From Dyadobacter psychrotolerans (GTDB taxonomy: Bacteria; Bacteroidota; Bacteroidia; Cytophagales; Spirosomataceae), in assembly GCF_004349265.1 (NCBI RefSeq), contig NZ_SMFL01000023.1:1-64000 (forward strand): 64,000 nucleotides of DNA, in the 5' to 3' direction. Below, piece after piece: positions 1 through 8,275 of the stretch; within the stretch, counting starts at the first letter, position 1, and every line of letters starts with the position of its first letter. The notes under the pieces were generated by a model. That model worked only from the letters and a program-made list of their open reading frames with translations, was not told the origin of the DNA and did not search any database. The position numbers were made by a program, and so were the translations under genes.

Positions 1-120
<120 letters not shown>

Positions 121-272
121 GTAAATTTTGTTGTGACCTCTATTCCGAAAAATAGGATCGAATCTTCTTAAACAAATATCTTCTTGCTCTCTTCATCATG
201 TCAAAGAACTCTGCTCTGGTCTTCCAGAACTCGTTGCGCTGATCGTTTTCAGCGCCGTACTACCCGATTGGG
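121..272 (-). other. rRNA leader (transcribed spacer before 16S)
   Basis: Between the rRNA promoter and the 16S start lie about 150 transcribed bases with no reading frame. The minus strand carries a GAGTTCTTTGACATG block of the kind common in Bacteroidota rRNA leaders, presumably for RNase III/antitermination handling of the precursor. Upstream of the promoter (309-529) I see only AT-rich sequence with two near-identical TTTTTTGAAG copies at about 386-410, and no gene. Confidence 0.6.
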
Positions 273-276
273 AGTG

Positions 277-307
277 CAAAAGTGCAGCATTTATTTTTAA
301 CATGCAA
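277..307 (-). promoter_or_regulatory. rRNA operon promoter (Bacteroidota -33/-7 type)
   Basis: On the minus strand a TTG (305-307) is followed 20 bases later by CACTTTTG (277-284), matching TTG-N17..23-TAnnTTTG at all fixed positions except the leading TA. The sequence continues GCACTCCCAATCGGG, a start region typical of rRNA transcripts in this group. Its distance of about 155 bases from the 16S 5' end fits an rRNA leader. Confidence 0.65.
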
Positions 308-529
308 ACGCCAAGTGAAAGTATTTACAAAGTTTTTTAACATATTTTTCTAACACACTCAAAGTGAGTAAAATATGCCCCAAACTTTTTTTGAAGTTTT
401 TTTGAAGTGATTCCTTGGCTTTATAAAGTGGTGCGAAAAAGCATATTGGATACTGTAAAGAACTTCGAGATCAAGGCAAACTTTCGTTTCAGCGCGCTTG
501 AAAAGCCGACGGATTGTATCCTTTTATTG

Positions 530-560
530 AAAAAAGGCATATCACAGTTTGTGAATGCCT
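530..560 (-). terminator. Rho-independent terminator of the 116-aa gene
   Basis: AGGCAT-A-TCACA / TGTGA-ATGCCT forms an 11-bp stem with one bulged base and a 3-base loop. On the minus strand it is followed by a T run (A530-A535 on the plus strand). It ends the transcript of the gene at 650-1000 and argues against a second gene at 421-669. Confidence 0.6.
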
Positions 561-649
561 CTTTTTGCTGAACTGGATTAAGTTTCGAGCCTTCTGTGGA
601 ATCCCTGGCACTTTCTGCCTGGGTAATTCTAAAATTTGTTTTAGAGGTA

Positions 650-1000
650 CTACATCTTAAAATACTCAATCACATGCATCTTCAACAGCGCTTCCTGCTT
701 TTCAATGCCTCCTTGTGGTAATGCGCGGTTTAGGATGTAGTGCGGCCAGCCGTCTTTGTCGGTGTGTTCATATATATAATAAGAAGAAAGGCTGAGTACT
801 TTGCATATTCCTATGTGCATGAGATCCTGTTTCTGTTCTTTTGTAAATCGCTTGGCTCCCTGGCCGAGTTCCTGCACACCTATCAGGAAGAGAACGCCGT
901 TTAAATCAGCAGGACGTTTTCCGATGGATTCTTCCAAAAATTGTAATAAATATTCCCACTGTATTTCGAGTGGCTGGTCTTCTACATCTGCTAGATTCAT
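650..1000 (-). CDS. Conserved hypothetical protein, 116 aa
   Basis: A 116-residue soluble protein with no signal peptide or membrane segment. It contains helical, acidic stretches (LEIQWEYLLQFLEESIG near residues 12-28) and a segment ending in LSLSSYYIYEHTDKDGWPHY. I do not recognise a catalytic motif and cannot assign a family with confidence; similar short proteins of unknown role are widespread in Cytophagia. The start at 1000 follows a degenerate repeat by only a few bases (see 1005-1036) and the transcript has its own terminator at 530-560, so the gene appears monocistronic and real. Confidence 0.7.
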   Translation of the reverse strand: MNLADVEDQPLEIQWEYLLQFLEESIGKRPADLNGVLFLIGVQELGQGAKRFTKEQKQDLMHIGICKVLSLSSYYIYEHTDKDGWPHYILNRALPQGGIEKQEALLKMHVIEYFKM

Positions 1001-1004
1001 AATT

Positions 1005-1036
1005 GGCTTTCGGCTTTCGGCTTTTGGCCGTCGGCA
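1005..1036 (-). repeat. Degenerate GCCGAAAGCC repeat in front of a start codon
   Basis: On the minus strand the sequence is GCCGACGGCCAAAAGCCGAA followed by AGCCGAAAGCCAATT and then the ATG of the 116-aa gene. It is one of five related stretches in this window (also 5371-5399, 27780-27830, 38831-38897, 51991-52025), four of which abut start codons. Confidence 0.6.
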
Positions 1037-1059
1037 ATTATTTTAGTTTAATCTTCAAT

Positions 1060-1260
1060 TCTTTCAGCACGATCCCCGATGCTGCCATGCTACTTTACAG
1101 TAAACCCCGCGTGAGGGATAGTAGCGGAAAGCCCGGAGTGCCGCTTTTCGCGGAACGAGGACTTGCAGCATAACCGAGTAAGCAACCTGCTTCCCGAAGG
1201 TTACGCACGTAGTGCTGCCCGGCCCGCAGGGACACGCCCAAAACTGCTTCCTCAAAACAC
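1060..1260. repeat. GC-rich hairpin-rich intergenic element
   Basis: About 200 bases clearly richer in GC than the flanks and with no convincing gene. It contains short inverted repeats (for example CCGC-TTTTC-GCGG near 1141-1153) and the blocks GGGCGTGTCCCTGCGGGC and CTATCCCTCACGCGGGG on the minus strand. From memory, elements with these end blocks recur between genes in many Bacteroidota genomes; I could not verify this here. A 63-codon frame on the minus strand (1064-1255) has an atypical Cys/Trp-rich composition and is not called as a gene. The remainder up to the uvrD promoter (1261-1405) holds nothing recognisable. Confidence 0.55.
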
Positions 1261-1420
1261 CGTTTTTACTTCTGTTTTAATGTGTTCATATATATAAGGT
1301 AAAAATACAAACCAATAACATGGCCCGGGCGTTCTGATAGTGGCTGTTTAAATTTTTGTAAATTAACAAACATCACAGCATCTTATAGGTATAGAGGGAA
1401 AAGCATTTGGCGCTTTTTCC

Positions 1421-1428
1421 TAACTTTG
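1421..1428 (+). promoter_or_regulatory. Candidate -7 box (TAACTTTG) for uvrD
   Basis: TAACTTTG matches TAnnTTTG exactly and lies 17 bases before the ATG at 1446; a second overlapping candidate GGCTTTTG (1428-1435) has a TTTG 18 bases upstream (1406-1409). Either placement puts the transcription start downstream of the TTG at 1407 and therefore favours 1446 as the uvrD start. Confidence 0.4.
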
Positions 1429-1445
1429 GCTTTTGCCCCGAACGA

Positions 1446-3740
1446 ATGAAGATTGTAGAAGAGAATAAATCAGAGCGATTGAAAAAGAACGATTATTTGT
1501 CGACCCTTAATGAGCCGCAGCGTGAAGCGGTGTTGTACGGAAACGGTCCGTTGATGATTATTGCCGGTGCTGGATCGGGGAAAACACGGGTACTTACCTA
1601 TAGAATAGCCCATTTGATGGAAAACGGGGTTGATCCTTTCCGGATCTTGTCCCTGACTTTTACCAATAAGGCTTCCGGGGAAATGCGTCATCGGATTGAA
1701 GGGGCTGTTGGAACGGAAGCCAGAAATATCTGGATGGGTACGTTTCACTCGGTTTTTGCCAAAATCTTACGGATTGAAGCGCGGTTTCTGGGATATACCA
1801 GTGATTTTTCAATTTATGATACGGACGATTCCAAGTCGCTGCTGCGGAGTATTATCAAGGAGTTCAATCTTGACGATAAGATTTACAAAGCCAATGTGGT
1901 TTACAATCGTATTTCCGGAGCAAAAAATCGTTTGGTTTCGGCAGATGACTACATTAACAATGCGGTGATACAGGCTGACGATGAGGCGGCGAAAATGAAG
2001 GAGATCGGCAGGATTTACAAAACCTATGCAACACGCTGTTTTCAGGCGAATGCAATGGATTTTGACGACCTGCTTTTTAACACCAATGTGCTTTTCCGTG
2101 ATTTTCCTGACGTGCTGTATAAGTATCAGCACAAGTTTCAGCATGTAATGGTGGATGAGTTTCAGGATACGAACGTTTCACAATATCTCATTACCAGAAA
2201 ATTGTCTGCAGTTCACCGGAATATTGTGGTTGTTGGCGATGATGCCCAAAGTATTTATGCTTTCAGGGGTGCAAATATTGAGAATATTCTGAATTTCTCA
2301 AAGGATTTCCCTGATGTACAGACCATTAAGCTCGAACAGAATTACCGCTCGACGGGAACGATTGTCAGTGCGGCTAATTCGGTGATTGCCAGAAATAAAG
2401 CGCAGCTGGAAAAACATACTTTTACGGCTAATGACGAAGGTGCGCTGATAGATGTCATCAAAGCCGGATCGGACAATGAAGAAGGGCGGCTTGTTGCATC
2501 TGCGATTCTGGAAGAAAAAATGCAGAAGGCCCTGCGGAATGAGAACTTTGCCATTCTTTACCGTACCAACGCGCAATCCAGATCTTTTGAAGAAGCTCTA
2601 AGAAAACTGGGAATCAAGTACCGGATCATTGGCGGGCAGTCTTTTTACCAGAGAAAAGAGATTAAGGACCTTTTGGGATACCTTCGCTTTACGGTAAACC
2701 AACGCGACGAAGAAGCCTTTAAACGTATCATTAATCTGCCAAAACGCGGGATTGGTGACACTACCGTGGCGAGAATAACGGTAACGGCTTCGGAAAACAA
2801 TGTGCCGATATGGGAGGTTGTGGCTAATATCGGAAATTATGCAACCGGCCGGACCATAGCGCCCATTGAGCAGTTCGGAACGCTGATCAAAAGCTTCAAG
2901 ATTATGCTTGAAGACGGTAAGGATGCTTATGAGGTTGCTTCGCACATTGCCAAAGTCTCCGGAATTCTTCGTGAATTATATGAGGATAAAACGGTTGAAG
3001 GGCTCTCCCGCTACGAAAACGTGCAGGAATTACTCAATGGGATCAAGGAGTTTGTTGACAATGAAGAAAACGAAGACAAAACGTTAAGTGCCTTTTTGCA
3101 ATCCGTTTCTCTGTTGACAAATGCTGATGAACCTGACGATAATGAAGACCACGACCGGGTAACGATGATGACGATTCACTCGGCAAAAGGACTGGAGTTC
3201 AGAAACGTATTTATCGTTGGCCTTGAAGAAGACCTGTTCCCGAGCCAGATGATGCTGGAAAGCCGGCAGGATCTGGAAGAAGAAAGACGTTTGTTTTATG
3301 TGGCAATTACCAGGGCTGAGAAAAAGCTTTCATTCTCATATGCCGAGAGCCGTTATCAGTGGGGAAGACTTAAAATGTGCGAACCAAGCCGGTTTTTGCT
3401 GGAAGTTGATCCCAAGTTTTTAAATATCTCCAATGCACTGCGCAGAGACAGCGAGCAGATCAACTCTCCGATGTCGTTTGTCAGAAACCTTGGGCCCCGA
3501 AAAGCTACGGAGCCTAAACCGGTAACTGCTGCCACTGCGCATACGCCAACAGGTGATTTTATACCCAGCGATACGCATGACCTTGCGGAAGGCGACAAAG
3601 TGGAACACATGAAATTTGGTTTTGGCACGGTTTTGAAAATGGAAGTGAATGGAACAGACCGGAAAGCAACCGTTAAATTTGACAGTGTTGGAGAAAAAAC
3701 CCTGCTGCTTAGTTTTGCAAAGCTGAGAATCATAAAATAA
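1446..3740 (+). CDS. uvrD: UvrD/PcrA-type ATP-dependent DNA helicase
   Basis: A 764-aa superfamily 1A 3'-5' helicase for nucleotide excision repair and removal of RecA or stalled complexes. Visible motifs in order: Q-motif LNEPQREAV (21-29), Walker A AGAGSGKT (40-47), Walker B VDEFQDT, motif III GDDAQSIYAFRGA, motif IV region LEQNYRS, motif V TIHSAKGLEF, motif VI LFYVAITRAEKKL. The C-terminus FGFGTVLKME..KLRIIK is the Tudor-like PcrA/UvrD tail. Length is normal. An alternative TTG at 1407 would add 13 residues but overlaps the probable promoter, so ATG 1446 is preferred. A strong terminator follows at 3796. Confidence 0.96.
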   Translation: MKIVEENKSERLKKNDYLSTLNEPQREAVLYGNGPLMIIAGAGSGKTRVLTYRIAHLMENGVDPFRILSLTFTNKASGEMRHRIEGAVGTEARNIWMGTFHSVFAKILRIEARFLGYTSDFSIYDTDDSKSLLRSIIKEFNLDDKIYKANVVYNRISGAKNRLVSADDYINNAVIQADDEAAKMKEIGRIYKTYATRCFQANAMDFDDLLFNTNVLFRDFPDVLYKYQHKFQHVMVDEFQDTNVSQYLITRKLSAVHRNIVVVGDDAQSIYAFRGANIENILNFSKDFPDVQTIKLEQNYRSTGTIVSAANSVIARNKAQLEKHTFTANDEGALIDVIKAGSDNEEGRLVASAILEEKMQKALRNENFAILYRTNAQSRSFEEALRKLGIKYRIIGGQSFYQRKEIKDLLGYLRFTVNQRDEEAFKRIINLPKRGIGDTTVARITVTASENNVPIWEVVANIGNYATGRTIAPIEQFGTLIKSFKIMLEDGKDAYEVASHIAKVSGILRELYEDKTVEGLSRYENVQELLNGIKEFVDNEENEDKTLSAFLQSVSLLTNADEPDDNEDHDRVTMMTIHSAKGLEFRNVFIVGLEEDLFPSQMMLESRQDLEEERRLFYVAITRAEKKLSFSYAESRYQWGRLKMCEPSRFLLEVDPKFLNISNALRRDSEQINSPMSFVRNLGPRKATEPKPVTAATAHTPTGDFIPSDTHDLAEGDKVEHMKFGFGTVLKMEVNGTDRKATVKFDSVGEKTLLLSFAKLRIIK

Positions 3741-3795
3741 TTCCTTATTAATAGTTATAGTATGTTTCTCTGCCGCTTTACCTTGTAACTAAAAT

Positions 3796-3838
3796 ACAGC
3801 CCCGGGACTCCTGGCCTTCCCAGCATTCCCGGGGCTGT
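3796..3838 (+). terminator. Strong terminator hairpin after uvrD
   Basis: ACAGCCCCGGGA (3796-3807) pairs perfectly with TCCCGGGGCTGT (3827-3838) over 12 bp, with a 19-base loop; the following sequence is AT-rich (GTAATTTCTTATTTTTAT) and not a perfect U tract. Confidence 0.75.
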
Positions 3839-3870
3839 GTAATTTCTTATTTTTATAAACAAATTTAATT

Positions 3871-5367
3871 ATGTTTCCTGAAGCAGATCTTACGCAGATA
3901 ACACAACGCGGAAGCGACCCCACAGTAGTTGAACAACAGGTAAAATACTTTGTAGACGGTTTTCCTTTTCTTCAGTTGTCCAAAGCCGCCACAGTTGGTG
4001 ATGGTATTATCAGGCTTACTGATGAACAGATTAAAGAAGTTGTAGGTGAGTTTGATAAAAGTACCTCTGATGGAGAAGTTTCTCTGTTGAAATTCGTTCC
4101 GGCTTCCGGAGCGGCTACCCGAATGTTTAAATCCCTTTTTAGTTTTTTGCAGGAAGGGAAAAAAGACAAGTCAGTAGAAGAGTTTTTCAGCAGCCTGAGT
4201 GAATTTGCTTTCTATGAGGATTTGAAGGTTTCCCTGGCAGCTGACGGAATAGATATTACCACCGCTGATGAAAATACAATTGCGTCTTATTACCTGACCA
4301 ACAAGGGCTTGGGATATGGAGAACTACCGAAAGGTCTTCTTAAATTTCACAATTATGCCGACCGTTCCCGAACGCCTTTGGAAGAACATTTGGTAGAAGG
4401 AGCTAAATATGCCAATGCAGGAAGTCATGTAAAAATTCATTTCACGGTTTCTCCTGAACATCGGGATAAGTTCGAAAAACTGGTTGTTGAGGTACTTCCC
4501 GGTTATCAAAGTAAGTTTGGGGTAAAATATTTTGTTTCTTTTTCTGAGCAAAAAAGCTCCACAGACACCATTGCTGTGAACCTGGACAACACTCCTTTTC
4601 GTGAAAAGGATGGCAGTGTATTATTCCGCCCGGCAGGACATGGTGCATTACTTGAAAATCTTGGCCAGCTGGATGCTGATGTTATTTTTATAAAAAACAT
4701 TGACAACGTTGTTCCTGATCACATCAAGGAAGAAACGATTACTTATAAAAAAGCACTGGCGGGCATTGTACTGCAATATCAGAAAAGGATTTTCAATTAC
4801 CTGAATCATCTCATTGGTTCAACAGATGAAGATTTACTAGAAGAGTTGGATGCGTTTTTTAGAAATGAACTTTGTGTGGTGCCTCCGGCATCCTACGAAA
4901 GCTGGCATGCCGATGACAAAAAAGATTATTTCCTTAAAAAACTTGACCGTCCGTTACGTGCCTGCGGAATGGTTAAAAATCAGGGCGAACCTGGCGGCGG
5001 ACCTTTCTGGGCAGAAAATGCAGACGGATCTTCTTCTTTACAAATTGTAGAATCTGCTCAGGTGGATGTTGATGATGCGCAACAAAACGGTATTTTCAAG
5101 AACTCAACACATTTCAACCCGGTAGATCTGGTTTGTGCTGTAAAAAACAGAATGGGTGAACTGTATGATCTTAAAAAATTCCGTGATCCGCTGACAGGAT
5201 TTATAACCGGAAAATCCAAAGATGGCAAGGAATTGAAAGCACAGGAATTACCCGGATTATGGAATGGTGCGATGGCAGACTGGAACACAATTTTCGTTGA
5301 AGTACCGCTGATTACATTTAATCCTGTGAAAACCGTAAATGATTTGCTGCGTGAACAACACCAGTAG
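3871..5367 (+). CDS. DUF4301 family protein (nucleotidyltransferase-like motifs)
   Basis: A 498-aa cytoplasmic protein that I recognise as DUF4301, a family almost confined to Bacteroidota and without assigned function. Two stretches look like sugar-nucleotide pyrophosphorylases: PASGAATRMFK near residue 79 resembles the glycine-rich nucleotide loop, and RPAGHGALLENL followed by IFIKNIDNV (about 252-280) resembles the PGGHG and N-x-DN uridine-binding segments of UDP-GlcNAc/UDP-sugar pyrophosphorylases. A conserved block CGMVKNQGEPGGGPFWA lies near residue 368. No signal peptide or membrane helix. It stands alone between two terminators. Activity on a sugar nucleotide is my inference only. Confidence 0.85.
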   Translation: MFPEADLTQITQRGSDPTVVEQQVKYFVDGFPFLQLSKAATVGDGIIRLTDEQIKEVVGEFDKSTSDGEVSLLKFVPASGAATRMFKSLFSFLQEGKKDKSVEEFFSSLSEFAFYEDLKVSLAADGIDITTADENTIASYYLTNKGLGYGELPKGLLKFHNYADRSRTPLEEHLVEGAKYANAGSHVKIHFTVSPEHRDKFEKLVVEVLPGYQSKFGVKYFVSFSEQKSSTDTIAVNLDNTPFREKDGSVLFRPAGHGALLENLGQLDADVIFIKNIDNVVPDHIKEETITYKKALAGIVLQYQKRIFNYLNHLIGSTDEDLLEELDAFFRNELCVVPPASYESWHADDKKDYFLKKLDRPLRACGMVKNQGEPGGGPFWAENADGSSSLQIVESAQVDVDDAQQNGIFKNSTHFNPVDLVCAVKNRMGELYDLKKFRDPLTGFITGKSKDGKELKAQELPGLWNGAMADWNTIFVEVPLITFNPVKTVNDLLREQHQ

Positions 5368-5370
5368 GTT

Positions 5371-5399
5371 TTAGCTATTAGCCGTTAGCTTGTAGCCGC
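5371..5399. repeat. Degenerate TAGCTATTAGCCGTTAGC repeat
   Basis: TTAGCTATTAGCCGTTAGCT followed by TGTAGCCGC directly after the DUF4301 stop codon. Same repeat family as 1005-1036, but here it lies at a 3' end, before the terminator. Confidence 0.55.
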
Positions 5400-5423
5400 T
5401 TTTGCTTAAATCGTAATATAAGA

Positions 5424-5455
5424 AAAGGTCGGAACCGTGATGGGACCGACCTTTT
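5424..5455. terminator. Bidirectional terminator between convergent genes
   Basis: AAAGGTCGG (5424-5432) pairs with CCGACCTTT (5446-5454), with T-rich tails on both strands. It separates DUF4301 from the convergent Lrp-type regulator. Confidence 0.7.
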
Positions 5456-5484
5456 TGTTTTATTCTTTTTCCGAAATATAAGCC

Positions 5485-5958
5485 TCAGGGAATTGGCAAA
5501 ACCTTTGTTTCCTTGAATGTAGAGAGGATAACCATCGTCTGCGTGCTCGCAACTTCTTCAATTTCATTAATTTTTTCCAGCATTAGCTTTTGATAGGTGC
5601 TAATGTCTTTGGAAATAACCCGTAGAAGAAAATCTCCAGTGCCGGTAATGTGGTGACATTCGATGATTTCCGGAATAGCATGTACTTTTTCTACAAAAGA
5701 TTCGGTAACTGCTTTTCTATGACCTACAAGGGAAATCTGCACAAAAGTGCTAACTCCTAACCCTACTTTATCCGGCTCCAGCTGAGCATGGTAACTTTTA
5801 ATGATGCCTGATTGTTCCAGCTTTTTTACCCTTTCAAGAGTCGGAGCTGGTGACAGTCCTATTTCTTTAGATAGTTGTGCGTTGGTTATTTTGGCATTGG
5901 TTTGTAAAATCTCCAGTACTTTACGGTCTATCTGGTCTAATTTTATGATCGACGACAT
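5485..5958 (-). CDS. Lrp/AsnC family transcriptional regulator
   Basis: A 157-aa protein with the Lrp/AsnC layout: N-terminal winged helix-turn-helix (LDQIDRKVLEILQTNAKITN, then QLSKEIGLSPAPTLERVKKLE) and a C-terminal RAM/AsnC ligand-binding domain containing the GTGDFLLRV signature (about residues 104-112). Such regulators form dimers and octamers and respond to amino acids; the ligand here is unknown. Divergent from no obvious target; the next gene downstream is convergent. A TAGTTTTG box lies upstream at 6002-6009. Confidence 0.93.
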   Translation of the reverse strand: MSSIIKLDQIDRKVLEILQTNAKITNAQLSKEIGLSPAPTLERVKKLEQSGIIKSYHAQLEPDKVGLGVSTFVQISLVGHRKAVTESFVEKVHAIPEIIECHHITGTGDFLLRVISKDISTYQKLMLEKINEIEEVASTQTMVILSTFKETKVLPIP

Positions 5959-6001
5959 TTTTCTGTGACAAGTTTATAGTATACAGCTTTTAAGGGCGCT
6001 G

Positions 6002-6009
6002 CAAAACTA
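6002..6009 (-). promoter_or_regulatory. Candidate -7 box for the Lrp-type regulator
   Basis: Minus-strand TAGTTTTG fits TAnnTTTG exactly, about 43 bases before the start codon. No clear TTG is present at the right distance upstream, so support is partial. Confidence 0.4.
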
Positions 6010-6142
6010 ATATGTTTCCCGAAGATTCTGTTAATAATCTATTGAAATTTTGTCAAAAAAAAGAATTATCGTGGGCGAAAATAGAATTTAGTGTTTAAAT
6101 ATTAGGTTTTCCCGGAATTGTAACTCATTAAGAACAAAAACC

Positions 6143-7084
6143 TTAAACCGCATAGGTTTCAATTTTCTGTAAAAAATCCTGATAAGTTATCCTGATGCCG
6201 TCTTCCAGTTCTGTTTTGTGTTTCCACCCCAAAGCATGTAACTTGCTTACATCCATCAATTTACGGGGAGTTCCGTCCGGTTTGTCAGAATTCCAGTGAA
6301 TTTGTCCTTCGTAACCCACAATCTGCTGAATCATTTCAGCCAAAGCTTTGATCGTAACATCACTGCCAACACCTACATTGAGGAAATCAGGGCTGCTGTA
6401 ATTCTGCATCAGGAAATAACAGGCGTCCGCCAGGTCGTCGGCATGCAAGAACTCGCGCAACGGCGAACCACTACCCCAAAGCTCTACAAACGGTTTGTTT
6501 TCCTCTTTTGCTTCATGAAACTTCCGGATCATCGCAGGCAACACGTGTGATTTATTAAGATCATAATTGTCATTAGGACCATATAAATTGGTTGGCATCA
6601 CAGAAATGAAATCGCAGCCGTACTGACTTCTGTAAGCCTCGCACATTTTTATACCTGCAATTTTTGCAATGGCATAAGGCTCATTGGTTGACTCTAATGT
6701 ACCGGTAAGCAATGAGTCTTCATGAAGAGGCTGAGGAGCAAGTTTCGGATAAATGCAGGACGAACCAAGAAACATCAGTTTTTTAACATCATTACGATAT
6801 GCCGAATCGATAACGTTGTTCTGTATCTGCAGATTTTCGTATAGGAATTCTGCACGATAAATATTATTAGCCATAATACCGCCTACTTTCGCGGCTGCAA
6901 GAAAAACGTACTCGGGCTGCTCGGCTTCAAAAAATGCTCTGACACGATCCTGCTCACGTAAATCCAGTTCTGATGAGGTGCGGAATACAAAATTTGTAAA
7001 ACCTTCTTTAACCAATTTACGGTGAATTGCAGAGCCTACCATTCCTCTGTGCCCGGCAATGTAAATTTTCGCGTTTTTTTCCAC
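6143..7084 (-). CDS. fcl: GDP-L-fucose synthase
   Basis: A 313-aa extended short-chain dehydrogenase that epimerises and reduces GDP-4-keto-6-deoxymannose to GDP-L-fucose, the donor for surface glycans. NADPH-binding GHRGMVGS at residues 11-18; catalytic Ser108 and Cys110 in GSSCIYP; Tyr137 and Lys141 in EPYAIAK, aligning one residue after the E. coli WcaG positions. MPTNLYGPNDNYD and the C-terminal KPDGTPRKLMD are family hallmarks. Gmd, the preceding enzyme, is not in this window, so the pathway must be completed elsewhere. GTG/ATG alternatives are not needed; the ATG at 7084 starts directly before the Rossmann strand. Confidence 0.96.
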   Translation of the reverse strand: MEKNAKIYIAGHRGMVGSAIHRKLVKEGFTNFVFRTSSELDLREQDRVRAFFEAEQPEYVFLAAAKVGGIMANNIYRAEFLYENLQIQNNVIDSAYRNDVKKLMFLGSSCIYPKLAPQPLHEDSLLTGTLESTNEPYAIAKIAGIKMCEAYRSQYGCDFISVMPTNLYGPNDNYDLNKSHVLPAMIRKFHEAKEENKPFVELWGSGSPLREFLHADDLADACYFLMQNYSSPDFLNVGVGSDVTIKALAEMIQQIVGYEGQIHWNSDKPDGTPRKLMDVSKLHALGWKHKTELEDGIRITYQDFLQKIETYAV

Positions 7085-7139
7085 TGTGATTATCTAAATT
7101 TGTAGGTTCAAAATCAATAACGTTGAGACGAATTCGTTA

Positions 7140-7147
7140 CAAAAGTA
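7140..7147 (-). promoter_or_regulatory. Candidate -7 box (TACTTTTG) for fcl
   Basis: Minus-strand TACTTTTG fits TAnnTTTG exactly and lies about 55 bases before the fcl start. It sits inside the palindrome GTTACAAAAGTAAC (7137-7150), in the divergent region shared with the next plus-strand gene. No TTG was found at the expected -33 distance. Confidence 0.4.
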
Positions 7148-7153
7148 ACAATC

Positions 7154-8212
7154 TTGCGCTTAAGAAAATCTATATACATGCAAAGTGTTATTCTGATCCT
7201 GTGCTTTTTAACTGTTTTTTTGCCGGAAACAGTCTTCGGGCAAACCGAACAGAAAGAAACGACCCCGTCCTGGCTGCCGAAAGAAACTGTAAAGAAAGAT
7301 ACAACCGGATCTAAAAAGGGACGCGCTAATGATCTGAAATCTTTTGTATCAGGCCTTGATCCTGTTGTAGGAACTTCACTACCCGGCGGAAATAATAAAT
7401 CGACCTCACTTTCATCTCTACTCGGTGAAACCATCCCTGACCTTGGTCTTAGGGTAAAGGAATATAAAAACCAGAAAGAAGAGAGGAAACACAAAAAAGA
7501 AAAAGCAAAACTGGCGAAGGTACAGTATGAAGGCATTCCTATGGAAAGCATGTCGATCAAATTTGGCAGCGGCGAACGTGCAACTGTTGAATATTTTCAT
7601 GTTTTAAAGGATACGAAACAGCCCCTGAACCCTTACGTACGCGCAACGGAAACCCGTTATTACGACACAAAAACAAAGAGACTCAGCTCTTCCCTCATTA
7701 AAGACAAACAGCAGGCTTTGCTTCTTCATGGTTCTTACAAAAAGTATACAGGCGAGAATCTGATTGAAGAAGGATATTATTACATGGGCGTAAAAGATGG
7801 CCGCTGGGTAAAATATGACGCAAAATTTAATCTGGTTGATAAGGCCGTATGGTATCGTGGCTTTCCTGCCGAATCACGTATCGCCTACTACGATTCTGCC
7901 CATACACAGGTAAAAGAGGTTGTTCCCGTCACATTTGGTAAGGTGGAAGGAGAATTTCTGCAGTATTACAAAGAAGGCCAGCTGATGGCAAGCGGAAAGT
8001 ATGAAGATGGGAAAAGAGTAGGCCGCTGGGTTGAATATTACCAGTTTCGCAGACAGCGTAAAAAAGAAATCCAATACCCTAAAACGGGCTGGGACGAGGA
8101 ATTTGAACCTTTTGTATTAAGAGAATGGGATGATAAAGGCAAGTTGCTTTATGATTATACCAAAGATCCCCGTGCATCTGCAGAAGAAGAAACTGAAACC
8201 GAAAAGCCATAA
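7154..8212 (+). CDS. Secreted MORN-like repeat protein
   Basis: A 352-aa exported protein: N-terminal signal peptide (hydrophobic VILILCFLTVFLP, cleavage likely near VFG-Q), a charged Lys/Glu-rich linker (about 98-125), then repeats of the YwqK/MORN kind: LIEEGYYYMGVKDGRWVKYD and MASGKYEDGKRVGRWVEYY, with the G-x-W-x-x-Y pattern. These modules usually mediate binding; no catalytic function is implied. Start choice is uncertain: the TTG at 7154 gives a good basic n-region (MRLRKSIY), while ATG 7178 gives a signal peptide without basic residues. Divergent from fcl. Confidence 0.8.
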   Translation: MRLRKSIYMQSVILILCFLTVFLPETVFGQTEQKETTPSWLPKETVKKDTTGSKKGRANDLKSFVSGLDPVVGTSLPGGNNKSTSLSSLLGETIPDLGLRVKEYKNQKEERKHKKEKAKLAKVQYEGIPMESMSIKFGSGERATVEYFHVLKDTKQPLNPYVRATETRYYDTKTKRLSSSLIKDKQQALLLHGSYKKYTGENLIEEGYYYMGVKDGRWVKYDAKFNLVDKAVWYRGFPAESRIAYYDSAHTQVKEVVPVTFGKVEGEFLQYYKEGQLMASGKYEDGKRVGRWVEYYQFRRQRKKEIQYPKTGWDEEFEPFVLREWDDKGKLLYDYTKDPRASAEEETETEKP

Positions 8213-8275
8213 GGTTGAAACCAAAATTTCGACCGTTTACCAGCGTGTCTCCGACCGGCACGAATTATTTTGCTT

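Noticed and set aside
386..410. Two TTTTTTGAAG copies upstream of the rRNA promoter
   Set aside because: Only two short copies in A/T-rich DNA; an UP-element role is possible but cannot be supported.
421..669. 82-codon minus-strand frame after the 116-aa gene
   Set aside because: It needs a TTG start, overlaps the upstream gene, has no family resemblance and runs across a terminator hairpin (530-560).
1064..1255. 63-codon minus-strand frame, Cys/Trp-rich
   Set aside because: It lies inside the GC-rich hairpin element and its composition is that of translated repeat DNA.
7137..7150. GTTACAAAAGTAAC palindrome as an operator
   Set aside because: It contains a -7-like box on the minus strand and is short; chance symmetry in AT-rich DNA cannot be excluded.
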